Shown here one piece after another: positions 44,401 to 57,345 of a DNA stretch of 64,000 bases (positions are counted from its first letter, which is position 1; every line of letters starts with the position of its first letter). The notes under the pieces were generated by a model, which had not been told where the DNA came from, searched no databases, and saw nothing but the letters and a program-made list of their open reading frames with translations. The translations under genes and the position numbers were made by a program. Origin of the DNA: Triticum aestivum (lineage: Eukaryota > Streptophyta > Magnoliopsida > Poales > Poaceae); contig NC_057794.1 of NCBI RefSeq assembly GCF_018294505.1, positions 192,743,201 through 192,807,200 of the forward strand, read 5' to 3'.

Positions 44401-45889
44401 CCGCAAACTTAATCTGCAAGTTGTTCCTCAAGGTTTCCTCGCCAACCTTCAAGTCTCTCCTACCTTAGAAGACCAGATTCGCCAAGCTCAGCCTCTTGAT
44501 GCTATGGTGAAAAAGGTGAAGATTGGGATTACCAAGAGTCAGTCCAAGTACAAGTGCTACCGCCTTGATGACAAGGACACTCTCTTCTTCGAGGATCGTA
44601 TTGTTGTGCCCAAAGGTGAACTTCGTAAAGTGATCATGTACGAGGCTCACAATTCTCTCCTCTCCATCCACCCTGGCAGCACGAAGATGTATCAGGACCT
44701 CAAGCAAGCTTATTGGTGGACTCGAATGAACCGCGAGATCGCTCAATTCGTGAATGAATGTGATGTCTGCAGAAGAGTGAAGGCAGAACACCAAAGGCCA
44801 GCTGGTCTCCTCCAACCTCTTGCCATTCCAGAATGGAAGTTTGACCACATTGAAATGGACTTCGTGACTGGGTTTCCAAGCGTGGCAATGATGCTATATT
44901 CGTTGTCATCGACAAGCTCACCAAAGTGGCTCACTTTCTGCCTATCAAAGAGTCGATCACTGCAGCTCAATTGGCGGAACTCTATACCTCTCGCATTGTC
45001 TCTCTGCACGGTATTCCTCAAGTGATATCTTCAGACCGTGGCAGCATCTTTACCTCCAAGTTTTGGGATTCTTTTCAGAAGGCCATGGGCACCAACATCC
45101 GCTTCAGCACTGCTTTCCATCCTCAAACAAGCGGTCAAGTCGAGCGTGTCAACCAGATTCTTGAAGATATGCTCAGGGCTTGTGTGATCTCCTTCGGCAT
45201 GAAGTGGGAGGATTGTCTTCCTTATGCTGAATTCTCATACAACAACAGTTTTCAAGAAATTCGCGCAAGGCCCCTTTTGAAATTCTATATGGTAGGAAGT
45301 GCCGTACCCCTCTCAACTGGTCCGAAACCGGTGAACGTCAGCTCCTGGGTAATGACTTAATCACAGAAGCAGAAGAAATGTGCAAAGTCATTCGTGATAA
45401 CCTCAGAGCAGCCCAATCTCGCCAGAAAAGCTACTATGATAGTAAGCACCGTGATTTGGCTTTCGAGATCGGAGATCATGTTTACCTCCGCGTCTCTCCT
45501 ATGAAAGGTACTTGTCGCTTCGGTATCAAAGGGAAGCTTGCCCCTAGATATGTGGGACCTTTCAAGATTGTCAGCAAGAGAGGCGACCCGCCTATCAACT
45601 CGAGCTTCCTTCAAACTTCGCAAATGTTCATGACGTGTTCCATGTCTCTCAGCTTCGAAAGTGCTTCAAGACTCCTGACCGCATAGTCAACCTCGAGGAC
45701 ATTGAGCTCCAAGAAGATCTCTCCTATCGTGAGCACCCAGTTGCTATTCTTGAAGAGACTGAACGCAAGACTCGCAACAAGTCAATCAAATTTCTCAAAG
45801 TCAAGTGGTCACACCATTCCGACCGTGAAGCTACCTGGGAACGCGAGGATCACCTCCGTTCTGAGTACCCGGAGTTCTTTCAGTCCTAG
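41480..45889 (+). pseudogene. gag-pol polyprotein of the Tekay-type Gypsy element (inactivated)
   Basis: The ATG at 41480 opens MAPAKST. Gag follows, with zinc knuckle C-x2-C-x4-H-x4-C at 42410-42451; then protease (motif at 42629-42640 reads DTSA instead of D[T/S]GA); RT with YLDD at 43565-43576; RNase H starting at [11 protein letters not shown]; integrase with H..H, then CDVC at 44759-44770, DRG and E of the DDE core; and a chromodomain-like end (about 45690-45889, KVKWSHHSDREATWE). Breaks are TAG at 41846-41848 and 42008-42010, both explained by CAG to TAG, and frameshifts near 44880, 45260 and 45590. The long open stretch 42056-45025 shows decay is moderate. This frame would have supplied enzymes for retrotransposition. 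Confidence 0.92.
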
Positions 45890-45925
45890 ATCTCGGGACG
45901 AGATCTTTTCGTAGTGGTGGAGTGA
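45890..45925 (+). other. Polypurine region before the 3' LTR
   Basis: GATCTCGGGACGAGATC, then GTAGTGGTGGAGTGA, then the LTR. The non-autonomous element has the same arrangement at 57309-57345, implying a shared plus-strand priming site. Confidence 0.7.
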
Positions 45926-48900
45926 TGTAACACCCCAGATGTAACTTTTCCAATTTGTACTCCAACTCTTGCCGTTTCCGGCGTTAAGTTATATTTATTT
46001 CTCGGGTTCGGGTCTTTGTCTCCGTGTGTTGTTGTCTTTTTCATGCATCTCATATCATGTCATCATGTGCATTGCATTTGCATACGTGTTCATCTCATGC
46101 ATTCGAGCATTTTCCCCGTTGTTCGTTTTGCATTCCGGCGCTTCGTTCTCCTCCGGTGGTCATTTCTAGCTTTCTTTCGTGTGTGGGGATTAAACATTTC
46201 CGGATTGGACCGATACTTGCCAAGCGGCCTTGGTTTACTACAGGTAGACCGCCTGTCAAGTTTTGTGCCATTTGGACCTCGTTTGATACTCCAACGGTTA
46301 ACCGAGGGACCGAAAAGACCTCGTGCGTGTTGCAGCCCAACACCCCTCCAATTTGGCCCAAAATACACCAAACTCTGCTCCATGTCCTAGAGCGTTCGAT
46401 CACGATCGCGTGGCCGAAAACCGCACCTCATTTGGACTCTCCTAGCTCCACTTATGCCTATAAATAGACCCCCCCTTTCCAAATCTCGGATCTCTCCCCG
46501 AAACCCTAGTCTAAAAAAAAGGATCCCCGCGCCGGCCGGACACGTCCGATCCGACCGGACGCGTCCGCCGCCGCTCGCCCAGCCTCTCACCGCCTGACAC
46601 GTGGCGCCTCTGTGCCCACTTCGTCGCCCGCCGCAGCCGGCCCGCGAGAGCCCGGGGCCGGCCCTCTTCTTCCCGACCGGGCCCGAGTCCCCGCCACCCG
46701 CGTCGCCTTCGTCTTCCCCGAGCCCAGCCAAGCNNNNNNNNNNNNNNNNNNNNNNNNNNNNNNNNNNNNNNNNNNNNNNNNNNNNNNNNNNNNNNNNNNN
46801 NNNNNNNNNNNNNNNNNNNNNNNNNNNNNNNNNNNNNNNNNNNNNNNNNNNNNNNNNNNNNNNNNNNNNNNNNNNNNNNNNNNNNNNNNNNNNNNNNNNN
46901 NNNNNNNNNNNNNNNNNNNNNNNNNNNNNNNNNNNNNNNNNNNNNNNNNNNNNNNNNNNNNNNNNNNNNNNNNNNNNNNNNNNNNNNNNNNNNNNNNNNN
47001 NNNNNNNNNNNNNNNNNNNNNNNNNNNNNNNNNNNNNNNNNNNNNNNNNNNNNNNNNNNNNNNNNNNNNNNNNNNNNNNNNNNNNCCGGATCCGGTGCCC
47101 CAAGTCCCTCCTCCGGCGACCTCGGCTTCCGATCTCCGGCGTAAACAGTGCCCCGCGGTCAACCTCGAAGTCCGTGCCCGCGAGATCCCGATCTGGATCT
47201 GAGATATTTTGAACCTCGGTTGACTCTCTTCCGAACCCTAGTTTTTTGAGCATACTTTGACCAGCGATATCTCCGCATCCGTAACTCCGTTTTGGGCATA
47301 TAGTATATCAAAATGTTCGTCCCGACGAGTACATCATTTCATTCCATTGCATCATTTTCATTTGAGTTCATCTTGATGCCCAAAATGCTATTAGAAGGAG
47401 GCTTCGTGAGTTAATTGTCAGATCTGCTAGTTCATCTTAGACTTTTGTCATTTTTGCCATGATTATTGTGTGCATGAGATGCCTGTGAGTCCTTCATATG
47501 TTTTGTTAAGCATTTGTCTTCTTTCCAGAGGTGCAACCCATGCATTTTTAGGATGTGTGTGGTGACTTGTGCAAGCTTGCAAAGTGAGGCACCCGGTAAA
47601 TCTGTTTTCAGAGACTTAGTTGTTTTCACTAAGTCTGGGATTATTTAGTTCATGATGCCATATGTTCAGCTTGTTTCCTAGTGATCCGTGCCTCTTTTGA
47701 GGATGATCAGTAAAGGAGTTTTGTTAATCATGTTATGCTCTATCCATCCATGTCTTTGTTTGCAATTATGGAGCACCCTAGCTTGAGTCAATCGAGCTCT
47801 ACTTTTGCTTCATTGTGAATCTGGGCAGATCGTCAACTCGTTTGCAATTTTGCCGATGCTATTGTAGTTGATCCGTGCATGCTATGCCATTGTTCTTGCC
47901 ATGTCTAGCTTGTATTTTGTGCCTTCTTAATGAATGTATGCCTGCCTTGCCATGACTTGCACCGTGGTGAGTGCATCGAGCTCGTTTACATGCCTTCGAG
48001 AGTTATATTTCAGCATGTCTCAGTTTTCACTAAGTCTGAAAACTGATTATGTTTTTGCTATGTTCGTGTGCCCGTTAGTATATTTTGTGATCCCTTTTGA
48101 CCCCAGGTCACTTTGGGACTTTTGTTAAGCTTGTTGAGTAGCTCCATGCCATGTTCTTACTTGTATTAATCAGGTCATGTATCATGTTGTTTTGCTGCTC
48201 CAAAGAGGGCTTCGTGATCTGAAATTTTAGACAAGTGTTAATTCCACTATGTCCGGAATCTGTTTTGCATTTGCGTTTTTGCCATGCTCGTTTGAACCTC
48301 ATAATGGGTGAATTGGCCGTAGCTCAGTGCTAGTCTTTTGTTAAGCATCTTGTGCGCATCCCTGCCATGTATTTTGTTGTCATGTTTGGTGGCTATAACA
48401 TGTTCATTCCATGGCATTTAGATGCCTACTTGATGTAAATCGCAGACCGGTGTCATTCGTAAAACGCTTGCCATTTCCAAACCGTAACTCCGATTCCGAT
48501 GATCTTTATATCGTTTTCAAGCGATTTCATCTCATCTTTCCAGTGGCACCCTTGGAAATCGAGGTTGAGGCCAGGTTCATGCATTTCCTGTCATATCTTG
48601 CATTTTGCATCCCGCATCGCATCCCGCATAGCATATCATCATTTCCTCATATTGCTTGGTCTTGCACGTGGTTGATTGTATCCTTGTTGCTTGTTTGTCT
48701 TGTTTGGGTAGAGCCGGGAGACGAGTTCGCTACCGAGGAGCCCATTGAGTTTGCTTGTGAGGATCCAGTCAACTCTGACAACTGTGCAGGCAAGATGATC
48801 ATACCCTCGAAATCACTACTATCTTTGCTATGCTAGTTTGCTCGCTCTTGCTATGCGAATGCTACGATGCCTACCTTTTGCTTGTCAGCCTCCCAATTGC

Positions 48901-50396
48901 CATGTCAAACCTCTAACCCACCTTGTCCTAGCAAACCGTTCTTTGGCTATGTTACCGCTTTGCTCAGCCCCTCTTATAGCGTTGCTAGTTGCAGGTGAAG
49001 ATTGGAGGCCGTTCCTTGTTGGAGCATTTACTACTTGTTGGGATATCATTATATTGCTATGTTATCTTAATGCATCTATATACTTGGTAAAGGGTGGAAG
49101 GCTCGGCCTCTCGCCTAGTGTTTTGTTCCACTCTTGCCGTCCTAGTTTCCGTCATATCGGTGTTATGTTCCCAGATTTTGCATTCCTTACGCGGTTGGGT
49201 TATAATGGGAACCCCTTGATAGTTCGCCTTGATTAAAGCTTTTCCAGCAATGCCCAACCTTGGTTTTACCATTCGCCACCTAGCCTCTTTTCCCTTGGGT
49301 TACCGGAGCCCCAGGGTCATCTTATTTTAAACCCCCCCGGTCCAGTGCTCCTCTAAGTGTTGGTCCGACCGAGTAGACTGCGGGGCCACCTCGGGGCAAC
49401 TTGAGGGTTGGTTTTACTCGTAGGATGTCTCATCTGAGTGTGCCCTGAGAAAGAGATATGTGCAGCTCCTATCGGGATTTGTCGGCACATTCGGGCGGTG
49501 TTGCTGGTCTTGCTTTAACCTGTTGAAGTGTCTTGAGTTACCGAGATACCAAGTCTGTCGGAACGTCTTGGGAGGAGGTCTATTCCTTCATTGACCGTGA
49601 GAGCTTGTCATGGGCTAAGTTGGGACTCCCCTGCAGGGATTGAACTTTCGAAAGCAGTGCCCGCGGTTATGGGCAGATGGGAATTTGTTAATGTCCGGTT
49701 GTAGATAACTTAAACCTTAATTATTTAAAATGAATCAACTGAGTGTGTTACCGTGATGGCCTCTTCTCGGCGGAGTCCGGGAAGTGGACACGGTGTTGGA
49801 GTAATGTTTACGCAGGATGTTCTCTAGTTTCTCGCTCGTGCTTTGCCTCCTCTTCTCGCTCTCTTTTGCGAATAAGATAGCCACCATATATGCTAGTCGC
49901 TTGCTGCAGCTCCACATATATATTGCCTTACCCTTCCTATAAGCTTAAATAGTCTTGATCGCGAGGATGCGAGATTGCTGAGTCCCTGTGGCTCACAGAT
50001 TACTATAAATCCAGATGCAGGTCCAGGTGATTCCACTCCAGGTGACGAGTACGAGCTCAAGTGGGAGTTCGACGAGGACTCTCAGCGTTACTGTGTGTCT
50101 TTTCCTGATGATCAGTAGTGGTGCCTAGTTGGGGTTTGATTTGGGGCCTTGTCGCATGTTGGGTTTTCTTCTATTTTAGCGTCGTAGTCGGGCCATGAGT
50201 GTTTGTATGATGGATGCTATTCATGTACTTTGATGTGACGTGGCGAGTGTAAGCCAACTATGTATCTCCCCCTTTTATTATATATTACATGGGATGTTGT
50301 AATGATTGCCTGACTTGCGACATTGCTTTCAATGCGGTTATGTCTCTAAGTCGTGCCTCGACACGTGGGAGTTATAGCCGCATCGAGGGCGTTACA
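45926..50396 (+). repeat. 3' LTR of the Tekay-type element
   Basis: 4,471 bases including 352 N (46734-47085). It retains the 410-bp and 57-bp stretches lost from the 5' LTR. It ends GGGCGTTACA and is followed by CTTGT. Confidence 0.9.
46734..47085. other. Assembly gap (352 N) in the 3' LTR
   Basis: The corresponding interval in the 5' LTR (about 37588-37725) is only about 140 bases and very GC-rich, so the gap size is probably not a measured length. Confidence 0.95.
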
Positions 50397-50401
50397 CTTG
50401 T
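50397..50401. repeat. Target-site duplication, right, of the Tekay-type element
   Basis: CTTGT is identical to 36773-36777. Removal of 36778-50401 restores the LTR as seen at 58070-58090, where the sequence reads CTTAT. Confidence 0.92.
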
Positions 50402-53400
50402 CCCATCACCCGCCACCACTTTCCAAACCCACCTCGGGATCCTCCCAGATCCTTTCTCACCCAACCAGCAAGCCCCCCTCCTCTGCTCGACCTTCCCCGT
50501 TCCCCAATCCATCAGCCCCCTCGACCAGCAGCAACCAGGAGCGCAAGCCCTTCTCCCACGCCCACGTGCCCGAGGAAACGCACGAGGCTGCACCTCCTTG
50601 TCCCGCGCCTCTGCCTCGCCGGTGGTTGCCGTCCACCCAAACAAGAGCAGCAGACCGAACCAGCGCCCTCTCCCTCAGTCCCTCCTGCCCGTCTTTCCTT
50701 CTTCAGCTCTCTCTCTCTCTCACATCGCTCTCTCTCTCGCAGGAGCTTCTCGCGTCAGCCATGGCGCCTGCAAGAACAAGTTCACCGCCGCCAAAACCTT
50801 GCCTCGCCGGATCCACCACCCACTGCCGGGAATCGGTTCCCATCGGTCTCGCCCCGCACCCGATGGTCGTCCCGCCGTCTTTTGTCGCCGGAAGCACCGG
50901 CACCGCCGCCCTTGACTTCCTGGAACGCACGCTGCCCGAGCGCCCCTATGCTGCGAGCTACCTCCCATCCCTCGATCTCCTTCAAGACCGTCCAGATCCG
51001 CTCCATGCTGCTATTCCTGACCTTCTCCGCCGCCCGCTGATCTCCTGCCTCTGCATCACGCCGCCGCCATTGCACGTCGTCTGCATCGCCGGCCTCCCCT
51101 GCTTCCTGCATCGAGCAGGAGAAGAGCGAATGCAGTCAGCGCCGCCGCTCTGGACCTCGCGCTCGCCCGCTCGTCCAGCGTTGACCGCGCACGTCGCCCG
51201 ATTGGGCCAGATCCGCGCGTGGGCCTCCTTACCTCGCCCAGGCCCAGCGCCCTGCCGGTCTCCCTGCGCCACCGACCGGCCCATAAGGCCTGGTGAGCAG
51301 CCCCCTGTTCCTGTGCACTATTGGGCCGGCCCCTGTATCGGCCTAGTTCCTGTTTTTTTCAGATCTGCGTTTTTAGTATTTTTTTTCAGAGACAACAGTT
51401 TTGCAGAAAACCCCCTAAAAATTCATACATCTAATAACTAATTAACCATGCATTGGATTAAAACAATGTCTATATAAAATGTGCTTAGTTTTTCATCTAT
51501 TTTCATAATATGTCATTTCCATTCATGTTCAAAAGGTTTAAAATGATGTTTGGTTAAATTTGCTCATATGCCATGTTAAAATGCTTTTATTCATAACTAA
51601 ATAACCGTAGCTCCATTTTAAATAAACTTTATATGTAAATGGGGTATAAAAATGCCTAGTTTAACATGTTGTACTCACTTTGCATGTTTAACAACTATAG
51701 AATATGGTTTAGGGCAGAACAGTACCATAACCAAAATATGCACATGAGGAGTTTCTGGACTTGTTGTTTGTCGTTCCAGCCTCATTTAAACTTGCCTAGA
51801 TAGGTAGTTTTCATTTGCTTCACCCTCTTGCCATGTTTAACAACATTTAATATTGTTGGGTACATAAACGAGATCGAACTAAATAACTTGAATGTGGTGT
51901 TTCGTCAATATGCAACGGAGTCGCATATTGAACTCCACTTAATTTGTAGGATTGTTTGTGCATTTTGCCATGCCATGCTTCATTAAAATGGACATGCATC
52001 ATACTTGGTTGTGCATCATGCCATGCTTATGTCATGGTTGTTTACTATGTTGTTTGCTTCTTTCCGGTGTGCTTCTTTGGGTTGGTTCCGATAATGTCGT
52101 GTTGTGAGGACCCGTTCGTCTACGTCCGTTTGTCTTCTTCATGGACTCGTTCTTCTTCTTTGCGGGATCTCAGGCAAGATGACAATACCCTCGAAATCAC
52201 TTCTATCTTTGCTTGCTAGTTGCTCGCTCTTTTGCTATGCCTATGATGCGATACCTACCACTTGCTTATCATGCCTCCCATATTGTTGAACCAAGCCTCT
52301 AACCCACCCTGTCCTAGCAAACCGTTGTTTGGCTATGTTACCGCTTTGCTCAGCCCCTCTTATAGCATTGTTAGTTGCAGGTGAAGATTGAAGTTTGTTC
52401 CTTGTTGGGACATGGAGATGTTGTTCCTTGTTGGAACATGTTGACTTTTTGGGATATCACAATATCTCTTATTTAATTAATGCATCTATATACTTGGTAA
52501 AGGGTGGAAGGCTCGGCCTTATGCCTGGTGTTTTGTTCCACTCTTGCCGCCCTAGTTTCCGTCATATCGGTGTTATGTTCCCGGATTTTGCGTTCCTTAT
52601 GCAGTTGGGTAATAATGGGAACCCCTTGACAGTTCGCCTTGAATAAAACTCCTCCAGCAAGGCCCAACATTGGTTTTACCATTTGCCACCTAGCCTTTTC
52701 TTTCCCTTGGGTTCTGCAGACTCAAGGGTCATCTTATTTTAACCCCCCCCCCCCCGGGCCAGTGCTCCTCTGAGTGTTGGTCCAACTGAGCGATGTCCGA
52801 GGCTACCAGGGGCAACTCTAGGCTGGTTACCCGATGCCTTGCTCATCCGGTGTGCCCTGAGAACGAGATATGTGCAGCTCCTATCGGGATTTGTCGGCAA
52901 ATCTGGGTGCATTTGCTGGTTTTGTTTTACCATTGTCGAAATGTCTTGTAACCGGGATTCCGAGTCTGATCGGGTCTTCCCGTGAGAGCTTGTTATGGGC
53001 TAAGTTGGGACACCCCTGCAGGGTTTTGAACTTTCGAAAGCCATGCCCGCGGTTATGGGCAGATGGGAATTTGTTAATGTCCGGTTGTAGAAAACCTGAA
53101 GTTGACCTTAATTAAAATGCATCAACCGCGTGTGTTACCGTGATGGTCTCTTCTCGGCGTGGTCCGGGAAGTGAACATGGTGTTGGAGTTATGTTTGATG
53201 TAGGTTGTTCTAGGATCACTTCTTGATCATACTTTTATCGACCGTGCTTTGCCTTCTCTTCTCGCTCTCATTTGCGTATGTTAGCCACCATATATGCTAG
53301 TCGCTTGCTGCAGCTCCACCTCATACCTTTACCTTTCCCATAAGCTTAAATAGTCTTGATCGCGAGGGTGCGGGATTGTTGAGTCCCCGTGACTCACAGA

Positions 53401-53799
53401 TAATTCCAAAACCAGCTTGCAGGTGCCGATGAGTCCGTGTAGATGACGCAACCAAGCTTAGGAGGAGCTCGTTGAAGATCTTGTCATTTGTGTTGTTTTG
53501 TTCTAGTTGATCAGTAGTGGAGCCTAGTTGGGGTCGGTCGGGGATCTGTGTAGCATTTGGGGTAGTCTTCTTTTATTTTGGTTCCGTAGTTGGACCATGA
53601 TTGTATCTGGATGACGTAATGCTTTATTCATGTATTTGTGTGAAGTGGCGATTGTAAGCCAACTATGTATCTTTTCCCTTATTGTATTACATGGGTTGTT
53701 TGCGAACATTACCTCACTTACGACTTTGCTTTCAATGCGGTTATGCCTCTAAGTCGTGCTTCGACACGTGGGAGATATAGCCGCATCAAGGGCGTTACA
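50402..53799 (+). repeat. 5' LTR of the non-autonomous element, second part
   Basis: Collinear with 58079-61460. It contains a GC-rich start (50402-51300), an AT-rich centre, and ends GGGCGTTACA at 53799. A C-run at 52744-52755 precedes CGGGCCAG. Confidence 0.9.
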
Positions 53800-56700
53800 A
53801 GTTGGTAATCAGAGCCTTCCCCGACCTTAGGAGCCCCATTTCTTGATCGAATTAGCGGACAAGTTGAGTCTAGAAAAATGTTTTGAGTCATTTAGGATTA
53901 TATATATCGGAGAGTTTAGGAATTCTTTTTACTTCCCAGTCCCTTCATCGCTCTAGTAAGGCATCCTGACATAGAGTTTTTACTCTTCTCTTCTCAAATT
54001 TCACTAAAAAAATTAGGATCACGCGGGTATCTTGTAATCGTTCCAATCGATTTGTGACGAGAACATTGTTCTTGGTGCCTCCTGTCATTTAGGGGTGTGG
54101 CAGTGTCCCGGGGAGTTGAGCTCCGAGGTGTTTTCGTCACAATTTTATCGTTGCAGTTCTGGAATACCTGAGATTAGTTTCGCCAACATCGAAAATCTCT
54201 TTTATGCAGTTGTTGGTGAGATAACCTCGACGCCACCCAGTACTGGGGTGGGAGTTCGAGAGTATTGCCATAACTCGTATAATGGATGCTTTTCGAAGGT
54301 TGAGGTAGACGATTTCCGAAGGTTTCTTGGTTATGTGGTGCAGGATGGATACAGCTGGATGTAGGATTTGCTAGTTTGGGTGAGATATTATGCTTCCCTT
54401 GTATCCCCAACACCTGATTGCATAACTGAGAAAATTTCGGGAGTTTATAACTGGGAATTCAAGTAGCTCTTAGGATATGTTTTCAATAGATGCATGATTT
54501 GAAATTGGGATTCGGCGTCTAGTGGTCCGCCTATCCACGGTTGGTTTTACAGTGGTCTCATTGTGTCTTAAAGAGTCCTGGGCTATGCCGACTCGGGGAC
54601 GCTTCGTATGTCATGTGCACTGCCTTGTACATGATAGTGCTGTATTATCGAGCCCGTGTAGGCCCCACCACGAAAAATTCGGACAAAATCTCTATCTTAT
54701 GTTTGTTCCGGCTTATTCTGCAAGCCAATCCTTTGTTTTGTTTTGAGTTGTGGTATTCGAGTTTCTTCGAAGTCAAATGTTGATTCCATACCTGTTCCTA
54801 AGCGGTGTTCTCATACTCCGTTGTGAATACAAATCCTTCATGATAGTCGAGATTGTCATGCCAATTTCTTTTCACCGGCGTGTTTTCTCTTCAAGCGGAT
54901 CCGATCATTTCAACAACCGCAAGATCAAGTATTAGTTCTTCTTAATGGTGTTTGTTTCATCCATCTCCAAGTTGCCGTTGTTTTCCCTCCCTCCCACACT
55001 TGTTTCTTCGAGGAATCCGATGTCTTAATCAAGTATCTTTTTGTTCTTGTGAAGTCTCTCCATTCCTTTCCGTCAAAGTTCTATCCGATGATTGTCATGA
55101 AGATTCTAATGGAGCTTCAAGCTCATCATTCTCGGTTTTCTTTCTTCTCCGGTGGTTTCAAATCAACCTTTTGGTGTTGATCATATCCCTTTTTCCCTCG
55201 TTTCTAATGTTTTTCATGCCGGTGCACCTTATATTCAGTCATTTCTCGCTATTCAATTGTTCCGGAGTGCTCAAGATATCTCGAAGATTCATGTTTCCCA
55301 CTCTGCATTCATTCAAGATATTTCAAGGTTGTTATCTCATTCAAATTATTTAATTCAACCAGTGCAACCTCTCTTTTTAATCATTTCAATGGTGTTTCTT
55401 TTGAGTGGGCCCTAACCCACAGATCTTTTCCCAGGATCTTACCTGACCCTTCTTATTTTCCCGGAGCTATCCTAAATTCTTGTCAAAGTTTGACGTAAGT
55501 ATGATTTATCATCGGCCAAATGCCTTTCTCCAAGATCTTTCAAATTCTTTTCATCGTTGGCTCAACCTTTCCATTCTTCATTCCGGAGTGCCTCAACAAT
55601 TCATGGTGGTATTTCTCGTCGTCATTCTCGGATTTTGAAGACCGAAGAAGAGTTTTTCCTCCATATCTTGCTCCATTCTCTTCAAGATTCATGGTTCTAG
55701 CTTGCTGCCATCCTATCATAATTGTATTCGATTGTGAGAATTCTTTTCAACCATCCGGAGCAATTCAGGAGTCTTTTCAGTGTGATTACCTGGAGCCCAT
55801 CTTATCAGATTTATTCATTCTCGGCTTTCAGCTTTCACTCTCCAAATCTTACCGGTGCATCGTTCAAGTGTTCTCTAATCAGCTCGTCAACTCTTTGTTC
55901 TCTTGTGTCTAAATTCTCTCAAGTATCATCGTTTCTTTTTATAATTCTTCCCGGTGTTTCCTTATATTTTCGTCGTTCACTTCCTATTCTTACGATGGTT
56001 CGTTTAAGATTTCTCTTTCCTCGTTATCATATCAATTCTTTGATCTTTCCAATCCTACCGGTGGATCGTTGAAGACCTTCCCAAGTTGGCGCGATATCTA
56101 TATTAATCCTTTCTTCAAGAATAAGTGGTATGCCAAATCTGCTGCTTGTCATCAATTTAAAATGGTGAAGGATACGCATAACGTAATTCTTATTTTGTTT
56201 CATCGAGTGAACTCAATTTCCTATTCCGCAGGCTCATCAAATTCTCGTTTTCATTTGCTTCATCTTTCTTTTCCGGAGTTCCAAGTTTTTTTTTACGCAT
56301 TATATCGTCGCGAAGACCCATCTAAAGCATTACAAGGTTTCACCTTTTGTTTTCAACTTCCCTTTCTTCTCTTTATCCATTTGTTACCGGAGTTCTCACG
56401 AAGGTTCAACATGGTGGTTCATCAAGGATTTAATTCCTTCTCGAAGTGTTCATCAACATTTTTCTTCTAAGGAGCTCAAGTTTTTCTTCATCTTCCAATC
56501 CGGAGTGCAATTCTTTCTAGCGTATCATTTCAGGTGGTATTATGTCATTCTTGATAATTTGAGCTCATGTGTCATGTTTCACATGTTGTTAAGAATGAGG
56601 TATTTTAAATCCATCAATCTCGTCATTGGAGTTATCTTGGGTTATATTTCACCTAAATCTTTCCATAAGGATTGTTGCTATTATGGTGCTTATAATTGAC

Positions 56701-57345
56701 CTAAGTTCTTCATTTGTCCTTCCGGTGAATAAGCTTCTCGTCTCCTTGTTGTTATCAATCCAATCTATTGTTTCGTTAGTGGCAGAATTTCACCTCAAGT
56801 TTTGAGATGTCTCCATAAGTCCATGAGGATCATATTCTTTCGTTGTTGGTTTTCCAACAACTCCATCTTAACCTTCTTGGAAGGGTGCTTTCCAAGCTCA
56901 TTTGTGGCAGAAGTTGGCATTTCCTTCTCCATTCTTGTATTCTAATGATCTATCTTCTATTTTTCTTCCGGAGGAATTGTGATGTTGGTCTTTTCAATCA
57001 TCATCTCGAATGGTGAGGATCATGTTCTTTACATGCTTATCCGTTTAACTGGAGTGTTGTGCCCTCTGCTCAAGTTCTTTTCATCTTATCAAGTCTTGCA
57101 TCTCCTTTCAACCGGAGTGCTGCCCGAATTTGTTCTTCCTTGGTCCTCGTTCGTAGTGGAGTGTTTTACAACTTTGATAACCTCCGTGGTATTATTCCTT
57201 TCAAGTTGTTCAACTTTTCAATGTTCTTTGGTTTCACTCGTTTGTCCAAGAAGCAACTTAATTTTACCTCTTCTCTTTCTCTTCCGTTTGCCCTCCGGTG
57301 CCATTCTAGATCTCGGGTCGAGATCCTCTCATAGTGGTGGAGTGT
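53800..57345 (+). other. Internal region of the non-autonomous element (no gag/pol)
   Basis: It begins AGTTGGTAATCAGAGCC, the Met-type primer site with one extra A. A leader homologous to that of the Tekay-type element runs to about 54470. Thereafter the sequence is T/C-rich with no retroelement domain in any frame. Short phrases CCGGAGTG or CCGGTG, each after a pyrimidine tract, recur through 54875-57298, often about 100-115 bases or twice that apart. Open frames are short and do not show domain motifs. The region ends with the same polypurine block as the Tekay-type element. Confidence 0.75.

Larger units (their letters stand above)
36778..50396 (+). mobile_element. Tekay/Del-type Gypsy chromovirus element (formerly autonomous)
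   Basis: A 13,619-bp element has LTRs 36778-40558 and 45926-50396, primer site at 40561 and one gag-pol frame 41480-45889. It is flanked by CTTGT (36773-36777 and 50397-50401). The LTRs begin TGTAACACCCC and end GGGCGTTACA. The 5' LTR is shorter because it lost about 57 bp near 38228 and 410 bp at 40378; the 3' LTR holds an N gap. The C-terminal chromodomain-like tail of pol, initiator-Met primer site and very long LTRs fit the Tekay (Del) clade. It landed in the LTR of a non-autonomous relative. Confidence 0.88.

Noticed and set aside
46387..47253. Long open frames on both strands around 46.6-47.2 kb
   Set aside because: They cross 352 N inside an LTR.
50353..51441. A 362-codon open frame in GC-rich sequence, Pro/Ser/Ala-rich
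   Set aside because: It lies in the LTR of the non-autonomous element and starts in the end of the nested LTR. The other LTR copy (58080-59060) has the same DNA but the frame is shifted and broken, so there is no coding constraint.
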